Positions 23,050-36,931 are shown, counted from the first letter of the stretch. The stretch: DNA of 64,000 nt from Psoroptes ovis (GCA_002943765.1 PQWQ01000002.1:3720001-3784000), one strand, 5' to 3'. Notes: generated by a model from the letters alone, not told the origin. Made by a program: numbers and translations.

Positions 23050-26000
23050 AATTGTAATTTAATGAATTTTTGAATTTTGTTAAATTTCCTCTTAATTTCA
23101 AATTTGACATTCGAAGAATTTTGATAATTTACATTTGAACAAACGAAAAAAAAAAGAAATTTCATCCAATTTCCTGTATAAACAAACATAGAAATATTTT
23201 GATATTTTAGACTGATTTAAAATTAAAATTCAAAAAATATTTTGTCATTGAAATTTTGTTTATGGGCAAATCAACACACATACACACACTGTAAAGGGCT
23301 ATTTGGTTCAACAAACATATAATATGCGAACATAGGCCGAATATGTCTATGAGAAAATAGCTATGAAACAGCTTAACAATGATGATGATGTTGAAAATTG
23401 TCGTTTTATCACATTTTCGTATTCATTTGTATCAAACGATTTGTTATTATTATTATTATTGTTAGTAAAGATTGCAATAAACATAAAGGAAATGATATAT
23501 TTATATTTTTTTGTGAAATTATAAAAATATGCATGAAAATACTAAACATTTGATACATTAATGAATTATCAAATATTGAAAATCAAAATTGATTGATCAT
23601 CAAAGACGGATATTATTATTATTATTGTTTGTTTAGGATAATAATAATTATAATTAAAATGATTGAAATTTAATTTGAATTTCTAGTATTTTGATAATGA
23701 AAAATATTGAAAAAAAAATGTTGATGATGATACATGTGCTTTTCAATATTAATAATGATAATATTTTAAATAAAGTGATGTAATTATAATTGAATTATAA
23801 TTATCGAGGATATATTTTCAAATTGATTGCTTTGAATTTTTGTCATTTCCAAATTCAAACCATCAATCGATCAGCGTAATCTGATGATTAAAAGCATCGA
23901 ATGCATAGTGATAACGTATACAAATTAAATAACATGGGGAGAGAATGTGTTCTTACCCCTTGTAGTAAGGGTTTTCAATGGAAAAAAAACTACCGGAAAA
24001 GTTTGTTTTTAGACTGAAATTGATATTGAATAATTTGTCGATTTTTGTGAACAAATTTCAGTGATAATGCTATTAAATAGAGAAAGAGAGAAAGATATAA
24101 ATTGATTTGGGCAGTGAATTGCACACAATTTTGGATCAACAATGAAAATAGACAAAATAGACAAAGTTAATTTCAGATAGAAATGAATCAAACATTAAAC
24201 ATGAATGGCGCCATTCAATTAATGTGTGTTTTATTGGTTGTATATACGTTGTTGCTGGTGTTGCATTGATTCTCTCATATCGTTCTCAGATGCCAATGAC
24301 ATTTATTTATTTTTCAATTTCTTTGAAATTAAAAAAACGTCATGCTAATTGTACGATTCAAACAAATATATCACACTGATTATTCAAGTTTTTTCATCAT
24401 CAAAAAAAAAACTAGAAAATTCTTATTTAAATAATCCTTTCGCGGATGAATATTAATGTGACCACAAAGGTGACCATGAAAAGCTTGAATTTTGCAAACA
24501 CATCTGAACTCATGATTCAATTCATGATTTAATTTCGATTCAAATAAAAGGATGTTGTGCGGTAATGCTTTTGCAAAGCAAAGCAGAATGTCCAGTATAT
24601 TTAATATTTATTATTATCAAAAATAAATATACGCACATGATACATGTTTCTTGACCTTTGACTTTTTTCGTATCACTACCTTGTCATCACAAATGATGTC
24701 AAATGATTGTGAATGTTCACATTTTTAACTGAATGAATGTATTTGATTATATAATATTAATAAATGAATGAATAAATGAATGGAAATATAAATACACATA
24801 TTACAACATTCCAACGTTGAATGTTTTTATGTGTATTTTATAAAAATATACGAAGATGAAGAAGAAGAAATTAAGAAGTGATAAAATGAAGAAAATGACG
24901 AAAAAAAAATATCAGGTTAAGCATGATGTTGAAAACTTGCTGGACACTCATAAGGTGATGGTCGCGGCGGTGGTTGTGATAGCCATGGGGGGCTAATAAT
25001 CGTACACATAAAAAAATATGTGTGTGTTTGTGTTCGAATAATTAAATGAATGAATAAGAAAATAATACTTTTATCTCCTTTTCCTTCTCCTCTCCTTCTG
25101 ATGGAAGAAGAATTCTTCTTGAAGATGTTAAGCATCTTTCAATAATAAGGTTTATTATACATTTCATTTATAAATAATAATGATAATAATAATAAATTTA
25201 GCTTGAAATGATAAACTATTAAGGTGATAAACCTTGTGCTATCATCATCATCATTATTATTTACCTTTGCAGCAAAATTCGACTGACAAAAACAGGCAAA
25301 AATTGAAAAATAAATAAACCAATACCTTTGAAAGGTACAGAGTTCATGCTTTTATTCCGAAAATTATGAATACGAATTTTAATCAAAAATTATTTAAAAT
25401 CACTTACCAAAATTCGAAAAAAATTTGTAGAAACTTTTCGAAAATTCTTGAGACAGTCAATCTCTTGTTGAATATGTTAAAAAATTCATAATTCCATGAA
25501 ATTCTTGAACATTTCATAAAATTTCATGATAAATTCATTGAAATTCTTCAAAGAATCCACTAAATTCTGTTCTTAGTTTTTTTACTGAATAAAATGAAAT
25601 TATTCTAAGCACATGTATCTTTATATAATTATAAATATAATTGTTTATATTTAACGTTCATTATTTTCATAATATAATAATGATAATAATAATAATAACG
25701 ATGTAATAATTATGAACAATAAAATAGGAAAAAAAATAAAACAATTCAAAAATGCATCAACGAATGGTTGGCAGAATATTCTTGTCATCATTATTCTTTT
25801 GAAAATTGAATAATTATAATGATCATTAAACAAGGAGTCTTGAAGTTGCAAATCAAAAAAAAGTATGTCAAATCTCAGACTGTGAATGTATTTGATTTAT
25901 TTAGATTTATTTTGAGTCATACAATTTTAGTAAAGAATAGTGATTCATGCATACAAATCGTTCATTAATTCATTTACATTTCACATTACGCATTACATCT

Positions 26001-26724
26001 TAGTAAATAATGATGTTGATGATGACGATGATGGTGATGTTGATGATGATTAGATGCTAAATTATGTCATTATATTTGATATGATTAACTTTCACCATAT
26101 GGTGGGTGTAAATGTAAGATGCTTTCGCATGTAATTTGTGTGTGGGTGGATTGTAGTGTCAGTCACAGTATGTATCACTGATTTAATTTGATTTGTTTAA
26201 TTTAATCAATGATCGATTATGTAATTTTGTATGTTTTTGTTATGATGAATGATATAAGAGGATAGACTGATTTTTCAGTAATTCATTTATTCATTCAAAT
26301 CACTAGTCAAGAAATTTATTAAAAAAAGTCATTGGTCATTGAACGCACATTGATGATTTTCACACATATTTTACAATCTTAAAAAAAACTTGAATATTTT
26401 CCATACATTCATCACTGGAATCAAACAGGTAGTTTTCGATATTTTTTTTATTTGTGTAAATCAATTTAAATCGAAAAAAAGGGTTAAAGTCACTGATTTT
26501 GTTTGATTTTCAATTTAAAAATACAAATCATTGAATGAAATAGTCGTTCGATTGATGAATTACCAATCAAAAAAACACGGTACTATTCATTCAGACGATA
26601 AATCACAAACTGATAGAAGAAATGTAAGATAATTTCAGAAAGAAAATTTGAAATTTTTTCTGTTAAAGTACACTCAAATTATTCAGTGCAAAACCAATGT
26701 GTGTTTGTGTGTGTGCAATCGTGT

Positions 26725-26790
26725 ATTGAATGAATGAATGAATGAACGTTTGAACGATTGAATCATTGAATGAATGAATGACTGAGATTG
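26725..26790. repeat. TGAA tetranucleotide repeat
   Basis: Repeated GAAT/TGAA units, interrupted near 26746-26768 and restarting. Similar short arrays occur at 27722-27753 and 57500-57522. Confidence 0.85.
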
Positions 26791-28348
26791 AATGAATTTA
26801 AATTGTTGAATGCAATGAAATTGAATGAATTTGGAAAAATAAATAAATAAATGAATATAAGTGTGTAAATGCATATTGATATAAATGTAAGCAGTCATAC
26901 ACACATTCAAATGTATTTATGTGTGATTTTTGTCTTCTGATATTTTCTTCTGTATTTAATACAACAAGAGAGAGAGAGATGAATATGTTTGATCATCTTT
27001 ACAAAGACTTTCTTGAGAAGAAAATTTGCTCAGAAATCGTCAGTCACTGATGATCAATGATTCAAATTGCCCGAGTCACGCTCGGCATTGGCAAAGTTTT
27101 GACCGAAAATCTTTGAATATTTCCAACTGTGGTTCTGTACAAAGATTATGAGAAATTCGGATGAATGAATGAATACAAATGTGAATGAATGAATACACGA
27201 TCCACGCAGAGAAAGCGCGAGAGTCGGAGACCATGTACTCAGTATATTCACGACGATTCACCATACGATGTTTATTTCATAAAAAACAAAATCTTGGCAT
27301 TTTTTCGGTTGTTTTGTCGTGTGTATGTGAATATATTTGCGCGCGTAGCATTTGCACATACCCCATGTGTACCCCTCTCTCTGTCTCTCTGTTAACCTTT
27401 GAAAAGAGAAAACAAAACTAAATATTTCCAATTGTCGTCGTGTATTCAGGGTTTTGATTTTGGTTATTTTTTCAATCAAAAAATACGAAGACGAAAATCA
27501 TGAAATTCAATTTCGAGTCCCAGATTCTTTTATTTTTGATATTTGAAATCAACGATGGATGGACTTTCTCTTTTTTTTCGATTTGTGCTCGCTGATACAC
27601 CTCTTACCATTATTATTTTCTGAGGTTATACATTGTGAGTGTGTTTGTGTGTGTGTGTATTCATATCTATGAATCTTAACATTTGATTTTGTTTTTCGTG
27701 ATTGTATTTTGGCGAAATAATGATGAACACGAGAGAGAGTGAATGAATGAATATTTTGAAGATTTTGGCTTCAATGAAATGAAAAAAATGAAAGAAGAAA
27801 TGAATAAAGGACCAAGGTTAAAGGTCAAAGGTTTTGATATATTTTTTTTGTTCATAAAAATTTTAGAAATGAAATGATCAGATATATAAATATTGAAACA
27901 AGTGTGCATGTGTATGTTTGTGATTAAATGTTTAAGAATGAAAAAAATTGTGAAAAACATTTTTTTCTGTTTTTCATGATTCATTCAAAAGCCATAACCT
28001 CAGCCATTCTCTGAGCCTTGATCAAAATTTAATGTATCTCTCAGAGTGAGAAAAAGAATCTTGAAGCAAACAAACAAAAAATGATACCGAATTCACCTGC
28101 AAAATTATCTGCGCGAAAACACGTGCAGATCTTTGGTCGAATTTGTCTTGATTCGTCCAAATATTTGTTCTGTTCAAATCTCATTTATAGGGATTCATCA
28201 CGATCATCAATTATTATCATTTCATAAATGTTTGAAAAATATTTGTTTTTTTCCCATTCAAAATATCATTCACAAATACTTGAGTATAATTGTAAAATGT
28301 CGAAATAACCAAATATAACTTACTTGGATCAGGTGCATATACGCACAA

Positions 28349-28374
28349 ACACACACACACACACACACACACAC
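28349..28374. repeat. CA dinucleotide microsatellite
   Basis: Uninterrupted CA repeat of about 26 bases. Confidence 0.95.
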
Positions 28375-30154
28375 TTTTCTCGATTAATAAACAACCATAT
28401 TACCACACATACACTCGTACACATAAAATTTGTTACATTACATACCTGTAATGTTTATTCTAATGGTTTAATGGTTGACAATAAACATCGGTGTCAGTTG
28501 TAAAAATTGATGAAAAATTATCGATTTTGAATTTGTTGGGCTCAAAAATATTTTGCAATCGCCGATGTTTTTTTCTCTCTTTCCAACTCTTTCCATTACC
28601 CTTGATTGATCAAGGATTATCAATCCGAAATGAAATGTCAGTGGATTTTTGCTGTGGATCAGAGCAAACACAGGTGTTTTTTTATATCAATGATTTTCTT
28701 GGATTTGAAGAAATCTCTGCAAAAAAAAATTCACTCAAAGAATTTGCTGAATTTGGAATTTTTTCCCCTGTTTGTTTTGATACATCAACGGTTTGCAACC
28801 ACCTGTTGAATGTTGATCATAAAACGTCGTTCATCGATCATGGTTTAATTTATAATTTAATTCATAGATAAAAATGGACAAATCTTGAAAATTTGAATGA
28901 ATTTTAAGAAAAAATACAACGAATCATAAAAACACTGATTTTTTCTGAGAAAACCAACTTTGATTAAAGAACCAGTGCTCGACACAATTCAAAAAATTTC
29001 ACAAATTTTAAAAAAAAATGTTACTGACAAAAGGTGTGATTTTTTTTTATTATCATCTTCATCTGGAAAAGAGTTTAAATTTGATCTAAAATTTTTGATT
29101 TTTGCAAATATTTGAACAAGTAAATCTTAAATATTATGTCTATTTCTATTTTCATAGTGTTTGTTTGTTTGTTTAATACAAATCTATGTCTGTTTGCTTA
29201 ATTTGTTTGATTTTTGTTTTTCTTAATCTGACAAAATAGAGATTCGCTATCTGTAAGATGTCTACAAGACGTATCCGTACGTTCATTTTCACGTACAATC
29301 AAGTTGATTGAATGGTGTTCAATCGGTTGAACTTAGAAAAATATTTAAAAAAAATCAAATTTAAATCAACAAATCGTATGACAGAAATGATAAAATTATC
29401 ATCTTTATACAAATAAATCTGCTTAAATACATATCGAAATCTTTAAAAGATTTAAAAATTAAATCATTTTTATATTTATCATCATCATCATATCGTGTCC
29501 CATCGTATCCATGCATCTCTTGATTCAGATGGATAAATCAAATATCGTTATTTTTTTCAATTTTAAATTTAAATTTCATACATCATCTTACGACAATCTA
29601 TTTCTATCGCCTTGCTTGAATTTGTAAAGATTATAATGATAATATCAAAAAATATTCTTGACATGAAATTTTAGAAAAATTTAAGATCACATATGATGAA
29701 GAAGATTACCATTAAATTCATTTCAAATAGGATTTTTCTCAAAAAGAATTTTGCAAAGAAAATCCCTTAGATTTGAAAAATCATTTCACAAATTTTAAAT
29801 CATTTTACTTGTAAATAAATTACATAATCTTCAATCTTTGATTTGTGTGATAATCATATTGCACACATATGAACATAATTCATTTGCAGCTAAATTATCG
29901 TAATTACAATTTTTTTTTCATGAAATCAAATAAATTCAAATGCTTGATCATTTGTAATTTGATGTTTTCAAAATTAATCTTAGAATTTTTAAAACTAAAT
30001 TTGTTGGTTTTTAATAATTATTTTAAATCCAAATCATATCATCATTTTTGATTAATTACATAACAATTTATTATATGATTATAAGATTTTTTTTTCGAAA
30101 AATAATTATATCGTCTTATTCTGATCTCTTTTTTTCTTAAATCCTTATGATATA

Positions 30155-30180
30155 TCAGGTCTACTAATATGAAGTGAGCG
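30155..30180 (+). repeat. Left terminal inverted repeat of the mariner
   Basis: 26 bases that match the reverse complement of 30890-30915 exactly; similarity stops at 30181. Confidence 0.95.
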
Positions 30181-30506
30181 TTCGGATATTAATTTACCTA
30201 GAGGGAGTATTTGTCAGGATAAAATTGAAATTATTTTTTTGTCTGTTGAATATGACATCTATCGATAATTATTCATGCAAATCAAAAGGATTAGTAGATG
30301 AATTCATATCTATTTATCGATTCAAAGATGTCAAGTTTTGTCCTAAAAATTCTTGATTTGCGGGAAACTTTGATTTGTTAATTTCACTTGAAAAAAAATG
30401 CTACCCATTGACATCAAATGCTTTTTGAAGCATATGTAGATCATGCTCTATCAATATCGACATGTTGAAGATAGTTTGCACGATTCAGAAACAATGATTT
30501 TGATTG

Positions 30507-30860
30507 AAAAACGATAGGAATTTTTGCAGGAGGATTGGAGGAAAAGCAAAGTTTTTTTCACTGCACGACAATTCACCTTCTCATAAATGAAATACGGTTG
30601 AAAATGCAATCAAACGACTTGGATGGGAATTGCTACCCCACCCGCTGTATTCGCCAGACTTGGCTCTATCTGATGACCATCTGTTTTCATCAATGAGATA
30701 TGCATTCGTTGAGATTCATTCGAAAATGTCTAAAATTGGGTGCTTAATTAATCAGCTCAAAAGACGACAGGTATTTTAGGAAGAAAATCCATAAGTTGCC
30801 TGATAGATGGTCGAGATGTATCGAAAACGATGGTCCATATTTTGATTGAAATTTTCTTAC
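30507..30860 (+). pseudogene. Mariner transposase C-terminal remnant
   Basis: Recognisable plus-strand motifs: LHDNSPSHK (second catalytic aspartate region), HPLYSPDLALSD (third aspartate region, family HPPYSPDLAPSD) and a terminal DGPYFD. In-frame stops occur after SPSHK and again further on, so the frame is broken. The region of the first catalytic aspartate is not seen and is presumably inside the deletion. Confidence 0.85.
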
Positions 30861-30889
30861 CTTATCATCATTTTTTATATTTTATTAAG

Positions 30890-30915
30890 CGCTCACTTCA
30901 TATTAGTAGACCTGA
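30890..30915 (-). repeat. Right terminal inverted repeat of the mariner
   Basis: Exact inverted copy of 30155-30180, followed by TA. Confidence 0.95.
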
Positions 30916-32919
30916 TAATTATTATAAATTCAATTTTTGATTTTTTGATTTAATTTTATTCTTACAATTTTATTATATCTCTGACATTTTCCAAAGATAT
31001 TTCTGACATTTTCTGGTAAATTATTTCAATTATTTGAGGAACCAATTTCCATTCGAAAAATATATAAATGAAATTCCAAAATAATTAGAAGTGAAATTTC
31101 GATCAATTTTTGCTGCTTTTGTCCATTTTTTTTTTTTTTTTTTTGTTCCTTGGAATGCTCTCATTTATTGTCCGAAAAATTGAATGTTTCTAGATAATTA
31201 TATGGTCAGCACACACCAAAAATAAAAGCTAAATAAGAAGCTGAATATAGATTAATGGACAATTTGCAAAATTTGAAAAATGTGCAAAAATGAAAAGAAA
31301 AATTTCAAATACTCTAAGACTCAAAAACAAAAAGAAATTATTTATCTCTTAGTAATCAACTAATAATGTATTCACCAATGTTTTGCATATTTTTTTTGTC
31401 CCCAGTTCACCAGGAATGTGTAGAATGAGTGAATAGTTTCGTTTCAAAAAAGCGCACTTGTTGCTGAACACCAGTTGGTGCGCGCCGCAATGAAAAAAGA
31501 TCAAATCGATCAATCAATGGGATTTCATTCATGTATGGTCTTGATATGGTCACACGATTTTTCATTGAAAATTTTTTTCTCATTTTTTTGTGTCCATTCA
31601 CTAAAAAAGTCTGGACTTTTTTTACTTGCTTCAATTTAAATCACTGTCGGACCATATTCACCAATGGAATGTGATTATATTCGTTGGCATTTTCTTTGTT
31701 TCATGGTGTACTATGGTATGTGTGCAAGTACCTCATGTTTATTGAAAAGTTTTATTGAAATTGGCGGCTTTAAAGACCGAAAAAAAAAATTGTCTCGCGT
31801 GAATCACCAATTGACCAAGCTCACATATTGTTTCAATTATTCAAAGATTTTCAAGCTTCAAGACAAACTTGTCAAAAGCGAAAAAAATTGCGAAAATTGC
31901 AAAAGGGTTTCGTTTAGGGAAAATTGACTGGAAAACTACACATAAAGGTCCCTGATATTTAACAAGTGTTTTGCATTCAGTTGAAGAGTTATTAAGGTTA
32001 TTATTCATTTAAATCCATGATTGAAATGCTTGGAATTTTCTACGGAATTTTTTGTCTCTGGAAAATTGATGTTTCTATTGTAAGATTTTATGTGAAACAT
32101 TCCTATGAAAATATCATTACAATTCATCATGAATTAATATCTTTATGTAATTTTCCTTTTTCCCCATTTTTTCCATTATTTTTACCTGTCCAAACTCACA
32201 ACGATAACAATAAGTACGAATAAATGATTATAATTAAAACGTATATGTTTAAATACATAAATATATAAAATGAAAACTATTTGAAAAAAACTATTTACTC
32301 GACTTTCAAATAAAAAAAAAAAAAACGAAAGAAAAAAAATCAATTTAAAATGGCGCCAGCCTGTATGACCACTGTTTGTGTTTGAGTGTATGTATCTATG
32401 AGTTTGAGTGTATTTGAATTATTAAATTCAAATTCAAAAATGAATTGAATGAAATGTGAATGAAATGAATCAAAGTCAAAGTAAAATGAATTTTTTTTTA
32501 TTTTTATTTTGATTTTTTTTGTTTTGAAAATATTTTATTATTCACTGATGATGACGATGATGATGATGATGGCCTATGGTCATGACTTTTGTATGCCGCG
32601 CACACATTCACTATTATGATTCAGTGAGCTTGAATTTCTAATTCAACTTTGAATTTAAATTCAAATTCATCAAATTTTGATTTCAAACGAAAATCAAAAA
32701 TCAAAATTCATAAATTTTTCCAATACATTTTTTTTTTTTTTTTTGAAAAAATATATTCATATGCATATTCTTGAACTAACTTTTCAAACAAAACATTTGA
32801 CAATCGATTTTGATTTTGAATTAGAATTTAAATTTATTCATTTCTTCATTTGATTCATTTGCATCTGCAATTTCAAAATTTTCTGCATTTTTTTTCATTC
32901 TTTTTTCGTTGATTTCCAC

Positions 32920-32920
<1 letters not shown>

Positions 32921-32951
<31 letters not shown>
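32921..32951 (+). repeat. Poly(A) run
   Basis: 31 consecutive A bases. No target duplication or adjoining retroelement is visible, so it is called only as a homopolymer. Confidence 0.9.
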
Positions 32952-32956
<5 letters not shown>

Positions 32957-35900
32957 TAAAACTTTATTCACGACCTTTGACCTTTTATTTTATGTTTGAC
33001 AATGGTCAGAATTTAATTGTTTTCTTTAATATTTCATTTCATTTTAAGTTGAGTTTAGTTGTTTTTGCTTCTTGAACACATGAACAAATTCATTTGTATA
33101 TTTGAGTTTTGTTTAAGGGTACAAATACACACACACGTTAATTAATTTGCCTCGAAGGTATGAATAATTTTTTTCTCTTAGATTTTTTTTCGTTTTGTTT
33201 TGTTTTTCATTCAATTTTCAATTTTACCAAATTGAAAATATTTGAATCGAAGTGACTATGAAAAAAAACTATGAAAATGTCTTGAAATAGTTAATTATCA
33301 TCATCATCATCATCATACAACATATACAGAAGCTTATTTGATGTAAATAATAATAATAATAACACTTTGACCTATGGCCTGTGGTCAAACATTGACCGAT
33401 CGTATGGAATAGAATAGAATTTATAAGATGGCTACCAGCATTTTTTTTTCTTCAGTTTTCTGCTGGCATATTTCTATGCTTCAAATGCCATGACGTTGAA
33501 TGATTAAACCAAGTGGTTTTCATTCATTCATCAAGTAAACGAGTTAATTATAATCAATTATGACCATTTTTCAGTGGCGAAGAAGTGAAGAGGAAAAAAA
33601 TTCCGTAAATTTTTTCAGGTAAAAAACAAAATAAATCAAAAAACGTGAAATACCATTAATACCATTGATAATTCAATGAAAAATTTTATGGTTTCTCTTA
33701 TTTCATTTTTTAATTGAAAAATAAAAAAAGAAAATTCAAACGAAAATGTCGAACTTTTTATATTAGGTTCATTTCGTTGAATATGATGTTTGGTGATGAT
33801 GATGATGACAACTGGCGCATCCAGTTTTTATCATTTTCAAGCATCGATATTTCGATGGAAAATATTCTTCAATCAATGAAACTTTATTAGGTTTTTGGTA
33901 GATTTTTTTTTTCATTTCTTCGAAATATTATTCGTCTTCAGAAATATATTTTCATAATGAATAAAGATCAACATCTTCGAAAACATGCTGAACTGAAGCT
34001 GACACAGTCAATGTTTGCACATGAGTTAGCATCTGTGTACAATGACTTGTGCTTTTAATTGATGTTTGTTGACCAATGTTGTTGATGTTTTTCGATCGTA
34101 CGAAATAGATGTGTGAAATTTTTCATTTTTTAAAATGAATGCCGACCATTTTTATGTGTGTATGAATCTTATATGATTGAATTTCTTTAATTCTGAATGC
34201 AAAACAAGAAGAAGAAGATCTCTTATTCCATATTACCATCCATATGACCTTTATAAGTGAGGCATCCATCTTTGAATCGAGTAATCAAATGTATATCGAA
34301 TCTTGTTTATTTTTTTCAACATCTTAGGTTTGTTTATTTTTTCATCTATTTATTCGCATCGTTTTATTTATTTCCAATATAATATTTACCTGCTAAACCT
34401 TTCGACTATTTTTTATTTGTCAAAGTTCAAATCATTGAATTGATTTGATTTATTTATTTTTTTTTCGAAAAAAAATTCCCGGGATTTTTTTTCTCGCCTT
34501 CTCAATTTACCGAATAAAAAAGATGTTTAACTAAACTCTCAACGAAACAAAACAAAAAAAAAACCAGAAAGACCTTATTCATGTTAGGGTTCATATGTAT
34601 ACTCGATGTTCGAAAACACATATGTTCACAATTACATTTGACCTTTTTTTTTATTTTCTCGGTGTTTAGTTTAATATTTTTTTGTTTTCGTTTTGTTTAG
34701 TCTCAAAAATGTTTGGCTGAATGATGTGTGAAACATCTTACGCATTCAAATGATTTACAATGATCATATTCGATGATTGTCATTTGAAAATTTATCCATA
34801 CAAAGATTTTTGAAGATTTTTCATTGTGTCTTGCAATGATATGATGATGATGAAAAAAATGTTTGAAATTTGGAAATTTACTGAAATGAAAAAAAAAATC
34901 AAAAACATTGTACCATATTTGGGATAAAGTATATATTGCATTTGCAATGCATAAATGCAATTGTCATTAGCGATTTCAAAATGATAAATTTCAGATTCAT
35001 TTCAGATTATATGGCTGTTTATGGCCACATATCCATCAATAGTTGAATCACATGTTTACATTTTGGAAAAGAAAATTGATACGAATTCGATTTTCAAAAT
35101 TTTAATCTGTGCAAAATTTTCATATATGAATATTACGCCATGAAACGCCTACGTTTTTTTTCTGAATTTTTAAATTCAATTTATTTTGATTTAATATCGC
35201 AAATTATTGATGGCAAATTGCTGATGGCAATTATTTGATTGTATCGTACGACTCTAATAAACGTAAATTGTTCACATTGTTTCAAGATTAGTGTAAAAAA
35301 ATATTTATTTATATCAATTCATATCATATTATCCATAAATCACTCAATATACGTACCATAGCTTTAACGGTTTATTCAATATTTATTTTGAATGTGTGGG
35401 CTTACAAAAAAAAATTATGTGCACACTATTATTTAAAACAGCTGTGAAACATATTCGATTTTGAATCAGATATTTTCTTGCGTGGGAAAATATTTGATCG
35501 GTAGTGAACCATATAAACAACCATTGTAACAAAGCGCATTCTTTGTGTTTAGACCCTCAGCACTAAGGGCCTTATGGCCTTTCGAATTGTGCAAAATGTA
35601 TATTTGCAAATATGTTTGTATGTGGCATTCATCAATCAATATGTTTGAGATGGGTGGTAGGATGTGTCACCATTAACTTTGTCAAGCTATGTCTGTGAAT
35701 AAATAAATTACTTTTGCATCAAATTCAAATGTGTCATACTTAATTATGATCATTTTACACATTTTAAACCTTAAAATTTTTCAATTATAAAACTATCTCA
35801 ATTTTTAAATTCACCTTTATGAATGAGGTTCCCTGTGGTTTTGCACTAAATTTTATAATTTTTCTATAAATGAAAATTTTTGAGTCGAAAACCTTGAACA

Positions 35901-36904
35901 AAAAACTTTTGCATGATGATAATAATTTAATTTGAATGACATTTTCTATGTGTGCATGGTCCTACGCTGGACCTGCTTTGGACCCTTCTCGATCGATCAA
36001 ATTAAATGATCATTCATCTTTTAAGGCTCCCCATCGAGACAAAGATGTTTTTGTGAAAACATCTTGAAAACCTGTTGAATATATCAGCACGCATATTAAC
36101 GACAAACGCGCCTTAGTTCTTATTAAGATGTTTAAATGAATTTTAGTTTGAATGCTTCAAAGTAAAAATTAATAGATGAATTCTTAAATCCAAGATTTAT
36201 CGCTAAATATATGTATGATGACAGTTTAAAAATGAATGAATGATGACATATGTCTTGTGTTATATATTCTCAATATTTGATTATTTATTTTGAAAATCTT
36301 TAAAGTTATCAATTATGAATCGATGATTTTAGAATTAGGCCAAAATAAAATGTCATTGTATTTTTGGATTAAATTTTTCGTTCAAAAATTCATCGATTAA
36401 TAAATGATTAAAAATTTCGAGATTTAAAATTATTAAACGCAGCATATAAAGCTCGATTCATTTGATTTAAAAATCTTTTGATTTTGGTCAATGACTGACC
36501 GATGACCCTTGTTGGCATCATCATAATTATCATCATCATCATTGATGTTAGCAGGTAGCACATCACTGGGACCTTGATCAACCTTTACCATTCATTGGCT
36601 AATTTCAATTATTTTGCCAAATCATTGTTTTAAAAAAGAAATAATGAAAAAAGTAAACAATAATATATTACGCAAGCTATGATTATATGATTCAATCAAT
36701 AATAATAATTTCTATTTTAAACAATCTTTTGATTAGTTTTGCAGACCTTTTAAGGTTATATTTTTTCTTTAATAGCATATTTTGATAATAATAATTATTT
36801 TTATTATTATTATCATTATAATGATTGGAAATTCAAAAGGTCGATTCATTTCTATCTATCATCGACCTATGACCTTTGAAATGGAAATCTATGAATATTT
36901 GAAC

Positions 36905-36931
36905 AAAAAAAAAAAAAAAAAAAAAAAAAAA
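36905..36931 (+). repeat. Poly(A) run
   Basis: 27 consecutive A bases in AT-rich sequence, about 750 bases upstream of the kinase gene. No coding meaning. Confidence 0.9.

Larger units (their letters stand above)
30155..30915 (+). mobile_element. Internally deleted mariner element, mauritiana/Mos1-like
   Basis: A 761 bp element flanked on both sides by TA, the mariner target duplication (30153-30154 and 30916-30917). Its ends are perfect 26 bp inverted repeats beginning TCAGGTCTACTAATATGAAG, close to the Mos1 type. A full mariner is about 1.3 kb, so roughly 500 bp are missing. The right half still encodes the end of a D34D transposase on the plus strand: a segment reading RLGWELLPHPLYSPDLALSD, then DHLFSSM, and DGPYFD near the end. 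Stop codons and frame breaks interrupt it and the N-terminal DNA-binding part is not recognisable, so it cannot make transposase. It could still be moved by a transposase supplied elsewhere. Confidence 0.9.

Noticed and set aside
26683..26910. Minus-strand frame rich in Ile, His and Phe
   Set aside because: It is generated by the TGAA/TTCA tetranucleotide repeats.
27054..27264. Several overlapping minus-strand frames with conventional starts
   Set aside because: They overlap one another in different frames and both strands are open. This reflects repeat and island composition, not a gene; the island itself is kept as a finding.
32881..32960. Poly(A) run as the tail of a LINE or processed pseudogene
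   Set aside because: No target-site duplication, no reverse transcriptase text and no coding remnant is visible upstream.
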